DNA of 64,000 bases from contig JANQEU010000069.1 of the NCBI GenBank assembly GCA_028278225.1, positions 62,001 through 126,000 on the forward strand, given 5' to 3'. The stretch is from Cyclobacteriaceae bacterium (GTDB lineage: Bacteria; Bacteroidota; Bacteroidia; Cytophagales; Cyclobacteriaceae). The translations under genes were made by a program, and so were the position numbers. The notes under the pieces were generated by a model that had not been told where the DNA came from, ran no database searches, and saw only the letters and a list, made by a program, of their open reading frames with translations. Positions 17,357 to 25,525 of the stretch are shown here, one piece after another (within the stretch, counting starts at the first letter, position 1; the number at the start of each line of letters is the position of its first letter).

Positions 17357-18637
17357 ATGTTACTTGTTTCTGCCATTAGAGATAACCTTGACGCCTATTC
17401 CGGATCTCTGGAAAAAAGGGGTATTGACAATCCAAAAATTCAACTGGAGGCCATAATAGAAAAAGATGATCTAAGAAAGACAACCCAACAGGAACTGGAT
17501 TCAATCCTGTCCAGGTCAAATCAGCTCGCAAAAGAGATAGGCGGATTGATGAAGAAGGGAGAAAAGGATGAAGCCGAGAAAGTAAAACAGGAAACAGCAT
17601 CATTAAAAACAAAAAGTAAAAAGCTGGGTGAATCCCTTCAGGCCATCGAATCCGAACTAAGGGAAATGCTTTATAATATTCCTAATATCCCCAATGAAAA
17701 AGTGGTGCCCGGTCAAACTGAGGAGGATAATGAAATAATCAAAAAGGTGGATAGACTTCCGGAATTGGGCCCTGATGCCAAACCTCACTGGGATCTGATC
17801 GATGAATTTGGTATCATAGATTTTGGTCTGGGCAACAAAGTCACAGGGGCCGGATTCCCTTTTTACAACAAGCAAGGTGCCCGTCTCGTACGTGCCATGG
17901 TAAATTACTTCCTGGATGAAGCAAATAAAGCAGGATACCAGGAAATACAGCCTCCGGTATTGATAAATGAAGATTCCGGATATGCCACAGGTCAACTTCC
18001 GGATAAGGAAGGGCAAATGTACCATATCACGGATACCAATCTGTACCTGATCCCAACAGCTGAAGTCCCGATTACAAATGTCTTCAGGGATGTGATCCTG
18101 GATGAATCTCAATTACCTAAAAAGATTGTAGGTTATACCCCATGTTTCCGTCGTGAAGCGGGCTCCTGGGGAGCCCACGTGAGAGGATTGAATAGATTGC
18201 ACCAGTTTGATAAAGTTGAAATTGTACAAATTTCTCATCCCGATAAGAGTTATGAAATACTGGACGAAATGATCCGTCATGTGGAAGAGCTCATCAAAAG
18301 CCTGGATCTTCCATTCAGGATTGTAAGGCTTTGTGGTGGAGATCTTGGATTTACAGCAGCGATCACTTACGACTTTGAGGTTTACTCCGCTGCTCAGAAG
18401 AAGTGGCTGGAAGTGAGTTCTGTCTCAAACTTCGAAACATATCAGTCCAATCGGCTGAAGCTCCGCTACAAGGACGAAAACGGTAAGAAAAGCCTGGCCC
18501 ATACACTCAACGGAAGTGCACTGGCAGTGCCAAGGATACTTGCTGCTTTGTTGGAAAACAACCAGGATCAAAACCGGATAGCCGTGCCCGGGGTCCTTCG
18601 GGACTACACAGGATTTGAGGCTATAGAAAAAGTCTGA
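17357..18637 (+). CDS. serS: Seryl-tRNA synthetase
   Basis: Class II synthetase of 426 residues. The N-terminal ~110 residues form the tRNA-binding coiled coil (Lys/Glu rich), followed by the catalytic core with TAEVPITN, motif 2 PCFRREAGSWGAHVRGLNR and HQFDKVE, EVSSVSNFETYQSNR, and motif 3 HTLNGSALAVPRILAALLE. A 243-bp divergent gap separates it from rho and should hold both promoters. Confidence 0.98.
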   Translation: MLLVSAIRDNLDAYSGSLEKRGIDNPKIQLEAIIEKDDLRKTTQQELDSILSRSNQLAKEIGGLMKKGEKDEAEKVKQETASLKTKSKKLGESLQAIESELREMLYNIPNIPNEKVVPGQTEEDNEIIKKVDRLPELGPDAKPHWDLIDEFGIIDFGLGNKVTGAGFPFYNKQGARLVRAMVNYFLDEANKAGYQEIQPPVLINEDSGYATGQLPDKEGQMYHITDTNLYLIPTAEVPITNVFRDVILDESQLPKKIVGYTPCFRREAGSWGAHVRGLNRLHQFDKVEIVQISHPDKSYEILDEMIRHVEELIKSLDLPFRIVRLCGGDLGFTAAITYDFEVYSAAQKKWLEVSSVSNFETYQSNRLKLRYKDENGKKSLAHTLNGSALAVPRILAALLENNQDQNRIAVPGVLRDYTGFEAIEKV

Positions 18638-18662
18638 CTACAACAAATCAAAATCTACTGAA

Positions 18663-19109
18663 ATGGTGATCGTACGAAAAGGTAAAAAGGAGGATCTGTC
18701 GGCTGCTTTTGAGCTGATCAAGGAACTCGCGATATACGAAAATGGTTTGGACGAGGTTGTGACCACCGTAGCGCAGATGGAAGTGGATGGTTTCGGCAAA
18801 CATCCCGTTTTTGAGTTCCTGGTGGCGGAGGATGATCAGAAAATCCAGGGATTGTCGGTGTATTACTACAGGTACTCCACCTGGAAAGGTAAAAGGCTTT
18901 GGCTGGAAGATATTGTAGTCACAGAGGATCAGCGGGGAAATGGTATCGGCAAATTATTATTTGAGAAAACCCTGCAAATTGCCCGTGAAACCAATTGCAC
19001 AGGTGTGATGTGGCAGGTGCTTGACTGGAATGAACCGGCCATTAACTTCTATAAAAAATATAATACCCAGTTCGACGCTGAATGGCTGAACTGCCACCTG
19101 GATTTCTAA
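18663..19109 (+). CDS. GNAT family N-acetyltransferase
   Basis: A 148-residue acetyltransferase. Motif A for acetyl-CoA binding is LEDIVVTEDQRGNGIGKLLFE at about residues 82-102 (key residues R-G-N-G-I-G). The early segment VRKGKKEDLSAAFELIKELA and the WQVLDWNEPAINFYKKY segment place it near the diamine (spermidine/spermine-type) acetyltransferase group. Acceptor substrate is inferred only loosely. It follows serS by 25 bp and overlaps the convergent DUF4286 gene by 4 bp. Confidence 0.9.
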   Translation: MVIVRKGKKEDLSAAFELIKELAIYENGLDEVVTTVAQMEVDGFGKHPVFEFLVAEDDQKIQGLSVYYYRYSTWKGKRLWLEDIVVTEDQRGNGIGKLLFEKTLQIARETNCTGVMWQVLDWNEPAINFYKKYNTQFDAEWLNCHLDF

Positions 19110-19411
19110 ACCTCTTCCAGTACCGTCCGAAAAGCCACGAATTTATCCATGAATTTGTCAGAATGAGCCTTCTGCAACGGTGATGCATCCTTTTCAAGAT
19201 ATTCCTCGATGTCTGCCAGGGTCTTTGCATGGTACTGGATAGCGTAGGTTGTTCCCTCCGCATCGGGTTGTTCGGTAATCAGCTTCAGGAACTTCGAATC
19301 ATAAAACTTTCCCGTTGCCATCACGTCTTTGATATGGTGATTGCCCATCCATAATTTCCATTCATCCTCAACATCCCGGTCGATATTGATCGTTACATTG
19401 TATATGAACAT
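19106..19411 (-). CDS. DUF4286 family protein
   Basis: A 101-residue soluble protein with a ferredoxin-like/dimeric alpha-beta barrel look: MFIYNVTINIDRDVEDEWKL followed by KDVMATGKFYDSKFLKL and a second half rich in helices. This is the Bacteroidota-specific DUF4286 (PF14114) family. No function is known. It converges with the GNAT gene (4-bp overlap) and its 5' end faces the carotenoid regulator across a 118-bp gap. Confidence 0.8.
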   Translation of the reverse strand: MFIYNVTINIDRDVEDEWKLWMGNHHIKDVMATGKFYDSKFLKLITEQPDAEGTTYAIQYHAKTLADIEEYLEKDASPLQKAHSDKFMDKFVAFRTVLEEV

Positions 19412-19529
19412 ATCCTTTTCAGTGTTAATCCCAAATTTAGCGGTGAAGACCTGAAGTCATTTCCTTTTTCCCGACATTTGGGCCTGAGACCATAACTTTA
19501 TTAAAACAATTAACCTGGTTTGAAGTTAC

Positions 19530-20453
19530 ATGTCCGACGAAGGGACTAAAAGAAGAATGAGCGTTTTTTCCATAAAGGATCTGGAACACCTGACAGGTGT
19601 GAAAGCCCATACGATCAGAATATGGGAACAGCGATATGACATATTGACGCCAAAGCGCACAAAAACCAATATCCGGTTTTACGATGATCAGGATCTGAAG
19701 CTCCTTCTTAATGTGGCTTTGCTCAATAAAAACGGAATAAAGATCAGCAGGATCTCAAATATGTCATCCGGAGAAATGCAACGGGAAGTTATCAAATTGA
19801 CCGAAACCAACTTTGAATATCCGGAGCAAATTCATGCATTAACCATCAGTATGGTTGACCTTGATGAGGATCGTTTTGAAAAGATCATGTCAGGCAGTAT
19901 CCTGAAACTGGGGTTCGAGAAGACAATGCTTAACATTATTTTCCCTTTCCTGACGAAAATCGGAATATTATGGCAAACGGGGGCAATCAATCCGGCCCAG
20001 GAACACTTTATCTCCAATTTGGTCCGCCAGAAACTCATCATTGCTGTGGACAATCAATTTGTACCCCAAAATCCAAATGCCAAAAAGTTCCTGCTTTATT
20101 TACCGGCAGGTGAGTTACATGAATTGTCACTCCTCTTCACCGATTACCTTGTAAAATCGAAAGAAAATAAGTCGATCTACCTTGGCCAATCAGTACCGCA
20201 TAGCGACCTAAAGGAAGTTTATGAAATATACAGCCCCGATTTTGTGGTTACCGTGATCACATCTGCGCCTGCACAACCGGAAGTTCAGTCTTACATCAAT
20301 AGAATCTCATCCGACTTTGGAAAAAGTCAAATCCTTGTTTCCGGATACCAGGTCGTAGGACAAGATCTTAACTTACCGGAAAATGTCACAATACTGGAAA
20401 ATATTGAGCGTATAATTCAGTATGCCGGTCCGAAAATTGACATTACCTCATAG
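19530..20453 (+). CDS. MerR-type regulator with cobalamin-binding domain (CarH/LitR-like)
   Basis: A 307-residue regulator. Residues ~11-80 are a MerR winged helix (FSIKDLEHLTGVKAHTIRIW, NIRFYDDQDLKLL). Residues ~95-175 form the four-helix B12-capping bundle with a full W-x9-EH motif (Trp148, Glu158, His159), and residues ~185-300 a Rossmann B12-binding fold with ELHELS (His197 as putative cobalt ligand) where the usual motif is ExHxxG. In CarH relatives, adenosylcobalamin-bound tetramers repress carotenoid genes in the dark and light releases them. It stands directly upstream of the sigma factor/crt operon; three matching inverted repeats lie between them. The Gly-to-Ser change is unusual. 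Confidence 0.88.
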   Translation: MSDEGTKRRMSVFSIKDLEHLTGVKAHTIRIWEQRYDILTPKRTKTNIRFYDDQDLKLLLNVALLNKNGIKISRISNMSSGEMQREVIKLTETNFEYPEQIHALTISMVDLDEDRFEKIMSGSILKLGFEKTMLNIIFPFLTKIGILWQTGAINPAQEHFISNLVRQKLIIAVDNQFVPQNPNAKKFLLYLPAGELHELSLLFTDYLVKSKENKSIYLGQSVPHSDLKEVYEIYSPDFVVTVITSAPAQPEVQSYINRISSDFGKSQILVSGYQVVGQDLNLPENVTILENIERIIQYAGPKIDITS

Positions 20454-20459
20454 ACAGTT

Positions 20460-20489
20460 TGTTTAAAATATAGAATTTTTATCTAAACA
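20460..20489. promoter_or_regulatory. Inverted repeat 1, candidate operator of the carotenoid regulator
   Basis: TGTTTAA at 20460-20466 and CTAAACA at 20483-20489, separated by 16 bp, total 30 bp. Lies 6 bp after the regulator's stop codon. One arm has one mismatch. Same geometry as the two further copies. Confidence 0.6.
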
Positions 20490-20578
20490 TTTTGCCTTTT
20501 TTGATTTAGCTTCAAACAGGCCTGAAAATCATAAAATTTAATTAATTAAGAGCTTTTAGTCAAACTTAATGATTATAC

Positions 20579-20608
20579 TGTTTAATTTTTTTCAGTAAAT
20601 TTTAAACA
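20579..20608. promoter_or_regulatory. Inverted repeat 2, candidate operator of the carotenoid regulator
   Basis: TGTTTAA at 20579-20585 and TTAAACA at 20602-20608, separated by 16 bp (30 bp in all). Both arms perfect. Lies 14 bp before the third repeat; start-to-start spacing to it is 44 bp, close to four helical turns. Confidence 0.65.
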
Positions 20609-20622
20609 AATCTTTTCTTTTT

Positions 20623-20652
20623 TGTTTAATATTTACAGATATTTGTTAAACA
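20623..20652. promoter_or_regulatory. Inverted repeat 3, candidate operator next to the sigma-factor start
   Basis: TGTTTAA at 20623-20629 and TTAAACA at 20646-20652, 16-bp spacer. The arms extend to TTTGTTTAA and TTAAACAAA. It ends 12 bp before the sigma-factor ATG, so bound protein would overlap the transcription start or ribosome entry region. Confidence 0.65.
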
Positions 20653-20664
20653 AAATGATTGAAG

Positions 20665-21174
20665 ATGGCAACACATGAATTCAATTACAAACTCGACGTG
20701 CTGGAAGGAGCCTTAAGACCTTACGCTTTGAAACTCACAAGAAACCTGGAGGATGCGAATGACCTCTTACAGGAGACATATCTAAAGGCTTATTCCAATA
20801 AGGACAAATTTTCGGAGGGTACCAACCTTAAGGCCTGGATGTATACCATAATGAAAAATACTTTTTTTACAAATTATCAGAGAATGCTACGAAGGAACAC
20901 CTTCATCGATACCACTGATAACCTGCATTATATCAACTCCGTTGAAAGTATTTCGCAAAACGAGGCCGAGGACAATTTCAAAATGGGAGATGTGGAAGCA
21001 GCTATAGATAAGCTGGATGACACATATAAGGTCCCCTTTTCGATGTATTTTCAAGGATATAAATATCACGAGATCGCCGACCAATTGCAAATACCCCTCG
21101 GAACGGTGAAAAACAGGATACATATTGCCAGAAAAGAATTGAAAGATGTCCTGAGCATCTACGCTTTCAACTAA
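20665..21174 (+). CDS. ECF-type RNA polymerase sigma factor (carotenoid operon)
   Basis: A 169-residue sigma-70 family protein of ECF size. Region 2 is visible as LEDANDLLQETYLKAYSNKD with KAWMYTIMKNTFFTNYQR, and region 4 as VPFSMYFQGYKYHEIADQLQ with GTVKNRIHIARKELK. ATG 20665 (MATHEFNYKL) is preferred to TTG 20659. No anti-sigma gene neighbours it, unlike CarQ-CarR of myxobacteria, so control is probably transcriptional through the three repeats upstream. It is followed by crtI after 19 bp, which places the sigma factor in the carotenoid operon. Confidence 0.92.
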   Translation: MATHEFNYKLDVLEGALRPYALKLTRNLEDANDLLQETYLKAYSNKDKFSEGTNLKAWMYTIMKNTFFTNYQRMLRRNTFIDTTDNLHYINSVESISQNEAEDNFKMGDVEAAIDKLDDTYKVPFSMYFQGYKYHEIADQLQIPLGTVKNRIHIARKELKDVLSIYAFN

Positions 21175-21193
21175 TCTTCAGATACCGGCGATA

Positions 21194-22660
21194 ATGAAGC
21201 ATATAGGTCTGATTGGTAGCGGATTTGCCAGTTTATCCGCTGCATGTTTTTTAGCAAAGGCTGGCTTTAACGTCACAGTGTTCGAAAAAAATGCCAGTCC
21301 CGGAGGTAGGGCACAAAAACTTGAGATCAATGAGTTTACATTCGATATGGGACCCTCATGGTACTGGATGCCGGATGTTTTCGAACGATTTTTTGCAAGT
21401 TTCGAAAAATCCGTTTCAGACTATTACACGCTGACGCGGCTGGATCCTTCATATGGCGTAAAATTCCGGGAGTCCTTTCATGACATTCCGGCTTCCCTGG
21501 CGCATCTTGAAGAAGAATTCGAATCCATTGAAGCTGGAAGCGCCAAAAAGCTGAGACAATTTCTCAGACAGGCGGAATTCAAATACAAAGTAGGGATCCG
21601 CGATCTCGCCCACAAACCGGGGAAATCACTTCACGAATTCCTGGATTTCAGGTTGCTCACCGGAATATTAAAGATGGATGTCTTTACATCTATGAGGAAG
21701 CATGTAAACAAGTATTTTAAAGACCCCAGACTCCGACAACTTGTGAAATTCCCAATTCTGTTTCTGGGTGGAACACCCAATAATACTCCCGCATTGTACA
21801 GCCTCATGAATTATGCCGATATGAGCCTGGGAACATGGTATCCACAGGGCGGCATGTATCGTGTAGTAGAAGCTATGGTCAGGCTTGCGCGGGAACTGGG
21901 AGTGAAGATCCGGTTAAACGAAGAGGTAACCGGATTCGAATACAGGCATGGAAAAATCACACATATCAATACCTCCGGCGGTCAATTCGAAATTGATGTA
22001 TTGGTGGCCGGCGCCGATTATCATTTTGTAGATCAGGTTTTGCTCGATGAGGAGTACCGGCATTACACACCACGCTATTGGAAGAAACAAACCATGGCTC
22101 CTTCCTCTCTCCTGTTTTATATAGGTACCAAAACCAGGGTCCCAAAACTTAACCATCATACGCTATTCTTTGACCGGGATTTTGATCAACATGCCAGCGA
22201 AATATATGAAACACCTCAATGGCCGTCAGCCCCCCTCCTTTATGTATCGGCTACATCCAAAACGGATCCTTCGATCGCTCCGGAAGGAAAGGAAAACCTG
22301 GTAATATTGATGCCTGTCGCACCGGATCTGCCGGATCCCGAGGAAACAAGAATGATCTATTTCAACTCCATAATGGACAGGCTGGAGAAATTTACAGGAA
22401 CCGATATCAGGAATAACATTGAGGTCATGCGATCATATGCCCACAGCAATTTCAAATCGGATTATCACTCATACCGTGGCAATGCATATGGCCTGGCAAA
22501 TACACTCAGACAAACTGCGATTCTCAAACCTTCTATAAAGAATAAGAAACTAAAAAACCTTTATTACACCGGTCAGTTAACTGTTCCGGGTCCCGGTGTG
22601 CCCCCTTCACTGATTTCAGGTGAAGTTGTGGCCCGGGAAGTGTCGGGAGATTATGCTTAA
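21194..22660 (+). CDS. crtI: Phytoene desaturase
   Basis: FAD-dependent desaturase of 488 residues that converts phytoene to lycopene. The N-terminal dinucleotide-binding motif is GLIGSGFASLSAACFLAKAG followed by FEKNASPGGRA; the C-terminal carotenoid-desaturase signature YYTGQLTVPGPGVPPSLISG is intact. Length is normal for bacterial CrtI. Second gene of the sigma-crtI-crtB-crtY-ispH-crtZ operon, 12 bp before crtB. Confidence 0.96.
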   Translation: MKHIGLIGSGFASLSAACFLAKAGFNVTVFEKNASPGGRAQKLEINEFTFDMGPSWYWMPDVFERFFASFEKSVSDYYTLTRLDPSYGVKFRESFHDIPASLAHLEEEFESIEAGSAKKLRQFLRQAEFKYKVGIRDLAHKPGKSLHEFLDFRLLTGILKMDVFTSMRKHVNKYFKDPRLRQLVKFPILFLGGTPNNTPALYSLMNYADMSLGTWYPQGGMYRVVEAMVRLARELGVKIRLNEEVTGFEYRHGKITHINTSGGQFEIDVLVAGADYHFVDQVLLDEEYRHYTPRYWKKQTMAPSSLLFYIGTKTRVPKLNHHTLFFDRDFDQHASEIYETPQWPSAPLLYVSATSKTDPSIAPEGKENLVILMPVAPDLPDPEETRMIYFNSIMDRLEKFTGTDIRNNIEVMRSYAHSNFKSDYHSYRGNAYGLANTLRQTAILKPSIKNKKLKNLYYTGQLTVPGPGVPPSLISGEVVAREVSGDYA

Positions 22661-22672
22661 TATGAAATAGCC

Positions 22673-23506
22673 ATGGATCTGTATACATCTACCACCCTGA
22701 AATGCAGTCGACTTGTAACACAGCATTATTCCACATCTTTCACATTGGGAATTAAGACGCTCAATCGTAAATATCATTTTCCGATCTACGCGATTTACGG
22801 TTTTGTAAGATTTGCAGATGAGATCGTTGACACTTTTCACGAACATGACAAGGCTGAGCTGCTGGAAAAATTTGAAAAAGACACTTTCGCCGCCATAGAT
22901 CAGAGAATAAGCCTTAATCCAGTGTTGCATTCGTTTCAAATGATCGTCAACAAATACAAAATCGATCGGGATCTTATCGAATCTTTTTTGGAGAGCATGG
23001 AGATGGATCTCTCCGAATCCAGTCATACCAAAGGGAGCTACAGAAAATATATTTATGGATCAGCGGAAGTTGTTGGCCTGATGTGCCTTAAAGTCTTTTG
23101 CGATGGCGACCATAAGCGATTTGAGGAGCTCAAGCCGGCGGCTTGCAGATTGGGCGCGGCATTCCAAAAAGTAAACTTTCTCAGGGATATGCAGAGTGAC
23201 TTCACTGAAAGGGGGCGTGTTTACTTTCCGGATGTCAGCCCTGAATCTTTCGAATGGAAAGATAAAAAACTAATCGAATCCGATATCCTCGATGACTTTA
23301 AGGCGGCACTTCAGGGCATCAGGAATCTTCCGGAAGGAGCCAGATGGGGAGTTTACCTGGCATATGTTTATTACAAACAGCTATTCAGAAAGATCCGGAG
23401 GTTACCTCCCGGCAAAGTGCTTTCAAAACGTGTAAGAGTACAGGATTTCAAAAAAGTAATGTTGCTTTTCGCTACGTACTTTGGATACAGATTAAGAGTG
23501 ATCTGA
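22673..23506 (+). CDS. crtB: Phytoene synthase
   Basis: A 277-residue trans-isoprenyl diphosphate synthase (head-to-head) that condenses two geranylgeranyl diphosphates to phytoene. The two Asp-rich motifs are FADEIVDTF (about residues 43-51) and NFLRDMQSDFTERGRVYFP (~168-186). YGSAEVVGLMC is also typical. Its stop codon overlaps the start of the cyclase gene (ATGA), indicating coupled translation. Confidence 0.96.
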   Translation: MDLYTSTTLKCSRLVTQHYSTSFTLGIKTLNRKYHFPIYAIYGFVRFADEIVDTFHEHDKAELLEKFEKDTFAAIDQRISLNPVLHSFQMIVNKYKIDRDLIESFLESMEMDLSESSHTKGSYRKYIYGSAEVVGLMCLKVFCDGDHKRFEELKPAACRLGAAFQKVNFLRDMQSDFTERGRVYFPDVSPESFEWKDKKLIESDILDDFKAALQGIRNLPEGARWGVYLAYVYYKQLFRKIRRLPPGKVLSKRVRVQDFKKVMLLFATYFGYRLRVI

Positions 23507-24204
23507 TGAAATCCCTCTACCTGGTTCTCCTTCTTCTGATCATATCTTTCCCACTGGGCGCTTCATTCGATAAGCGCTTCAAATATGCCAGTAACTGGAA
23601 TTCACTCTTCCCGGCAATCATTCTCACCGGCTCATTTTTTGTCGTATGGGATGTGATTTTTACTAAAAACGGTATATGGGGGTTTAATGAAAACTACATC
23701 CTTGGGTATATGATAGCCGGACTCCCTTTGGAGGAATGGCTGTTTTTCATTTCCGTACCCTTTGCATGTGTCTTTATTTACGAAAGTGTTTCTTATTTTT
23801 TCCCGGTAGTTACAACCTCCCGGAAATTTCAATTGTTCGTTGCCATGCTGGGCATATTCCTCATCGGATTGGCAATTGGGAACTTCCATCGCTCCTATAC
23901 CTTTTACTGCTTCATGTTCACAGGATGCTTTGTCCTTTTTGTAGCTTACAAAAATCCAGCGTGGTTAGGACTTTTTTTCATTGCCTATTTATTTCAACTT
24001 ATTCCATTCTTCATTTTTAACGGAATACTGACAGGGTCTTTTCTCGAAGAACCCGTTGTCTGGTACAACAATCTGGAAAACCTGGATATCAGGATGCTGA
24101 CAATTCCAGTGGAAGATTCCATCTATTCCTTATTCCTGCTTCTGGTGAATGTTACCTTATTCGAATTTTTCCGGAAGAGGAATTTGTCTAAACAATTGTC
24201 ATAA
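23506..24204 (+). CDS. crtY: Lycopene beta-cyclase, fused CrtYcd type
   Basis: A 232-residue integral membrane protein with about six or seven helices, made of two homologous lycopene-cyclase domains. Each half carries the acidic signature: PLEEWLFFISVPFA around residue 75 and PVEDSIYSLFLLLV around residue 205. This is the CrtYc-CrtYd-like fused form known from Bacteroidota and archaea, unrelated to the FAD-type CrtY of proteobacteria. The start ATG overlaps crtB's stop by one base; the same frame is open further upstream inside crtB, but there it is only a shadow. Confidence 0.9.
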   Translation: MKSLYLVLLLLIISFPLGASFDKRFKYASNWNSLFPAIILTGSFFVVWDVIFTKNGIWGFNENYILGYMIAGLPLEEWLFFISVPFACVFIYESVSYFFPVVTTSRKFQLFVAMLGIFLIGLAIGNFHRSYTFYCFMFTGCFVLFVAYKNPAWLGLFFIAYLFQLIPFFIFNGILTGSFLEEPVVWYNNLENLDIRMLTIPVEDSIYSLFLLLVNVTLFEFFRKRNLSKQLS

Positions 24205-24221
24205 TCTATGGTTTATATCTT

Positions 24222-25067
24222 GTGCTTAATCTAAAAGTAGATATTGATCGCAATTCAGGTTTCTGTTTTGGAGTTGTTTACGCCATAGAAATGGCGGAAG
24301 AGATCCTGGATGAAACCGGTCATTTATTTTGCCTGGGAGACATTGTGCATAATGATGAAGAAGTGAAGCGACTTCAGGGGAAGGGTCTCAAAATCATCTC
24401 TCAGACAGAGCTCAGGGATATTGAAAATGAAAAAGTATTGATCAGGGCTCATGGTGAACCACCTTCCACGTATGAGATCGCCATACAAAACAATCTGGAG
24501 CTGATAGACGCCTCCTGCCCGGTAGTACTGAAACTGCAAAGCAGGATTAAGAATTCATACGATAAAAGTGAAAATATATTTATTTATGGCAAACACGGAC
24601 ATGCGGAAGTTGAAGGATTATTAGGTCAAACCAACAATTCCGCCGTGGTATTTCAAAGCTTCGATGAACTGGACCCGGAAACTTTGCCGAAGGAGCTGAC
24701 GCTATATAGTCAAACAACCAAAAGCACCACCAGCTACTACGATATCAGGGATCGTTTAGCAGATCATGATATCGACATAAACTTCCGTGATACGATCTGC
24801 CGGCAAGTTTCGAACAGGGACAGGGAGCTTCGGGATTTTTCAAAGCAATTTGACGCCATCGTATTTGTGTCGGGCACCAAGTCTTCCAACGGAAAAGTCC
24901 TTTACCGAATATGCAAACAAAATAATCCGAATACATATTTTGTTTCAAATAAGGATGAACTTAAAAAGGAGTGGTTTCAGGGGCATAAGTCCGTAGGAGT
25001 CTGCGGCGCAACCAGCACGCCAATGTGGCTCATGGAAGAAGTGAAAGCGTGCTTACTCAAATTTTAG
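24222..25067 (+). CDS. ispH: 4-hydroxy-3-methylbut-2-enyl diphosphate reductase
   Basis: Iron-sulfur enzyme of 281 residues, last step of the MEP pathway giving IPP and DMAPP. The three cluster cysteines are seen in SGFCFGV, DASCPVV and DTICRQVSNR; RAHGEPP and SSNGKVLYRICK are also conserved. The start is GTG 24222; no in-frame ATG lies upstream. Its place between the cyclase and hydroxylase genes means precursor supply is co-expressed with carotenoid synthesis. Confidence 0.95.
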   Translation: MLNLKVDIDRNSGFCFGVVYAIEMAEEILDETGHLFCLGDIVHNDEEVKRLQGKGLKIISQTELRDIENEKVLIRAHGEPPSTYEIAIQNNLELIDASCPVVLKLQSRIKNSYDKSENIFIYGKHGHAEVEGLLGQTNNSAVVFQSFDELDPETLPKELTLYSQTTKSTTSYYDIRDRLADHDIDINFRDTICRQVSNRDRELRDFSKQFDAIVFVSGTKSSNGKVLYRICKQNNPNTYFVSNKDELKKEWFQGHKSVGVCGATSTPMWLMEEVKACLLKF

Positions 25068-25068
25068 A

Positions 25069-25524
25069 ATGCAAACGGTATTCTCCACCATACTGATCAT
25101 AGGTACATTCCTGATAATGGAAGGTGTGGCATGGGCTACTCATAAATACGTGATGCATGGATTCCTGTGGAGATGGCACAAATCGCATCATAAAATTCAT
25201 CGTCACACCCTTGAAATGAATGACCTTTTTGCGGTCGTATTTAGTCTGTTGTCCATATCATTAATCTTTTCGGGAACATTTTTCAGCGAATTAAAATGGC
25301 TGATGTCCATAGGTATAGGCGTTATGGCATACGGCATATTTTATTTTATCTTCCATGATGTGATCGTCCACAGGAGAATAAAAATCCGGTTTAAGGCAAG
25401 GCACCCTTACCTCAAAAGGATTATCAATGCCCATTATTTACATCATGAAACGCATACGAAAGAAAACGGAAAAGCTTTTGGTTTTCTTTATGCGCCTAAG
25501 AAATATGGTGCAAAAAAATCCTGA
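25069..25524 (+). CDS. crtZ: Beta-carotene hydroxylase
   Basis: A 151-residue di-iron membrane hydroxylase that adds 3-OH groups to beta-carotene to give zeaxanthin. The histidine clusters HKYVMHGFLW, WHKSHHKIHRH, FHDVIVHRR and HYLHHETH are all present between hydrophobic helices. It starts 1 bp after ispH and is the last gene of the operon; the pullulanase gene converges 1 bp away. With the genes upstream the predicted end product is zeaxanthin, as no ketolase is seen. Confidence 0.95.
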   Translation: MQTVFSTILIIGTFLIMEGVAWATHKYVMHGFLWRWHKSHHKIHRHTLEMNDLFAVVFSLLSISLIFSGTFFSELKWLMSIGIGVMAYGIFYFIFHDVIVHRRIKIRFKARHPYLKRIINAHYLHHETHTKENGKAFGFLYAPKKYGAKKS

Positions 25525-25525
25525 A

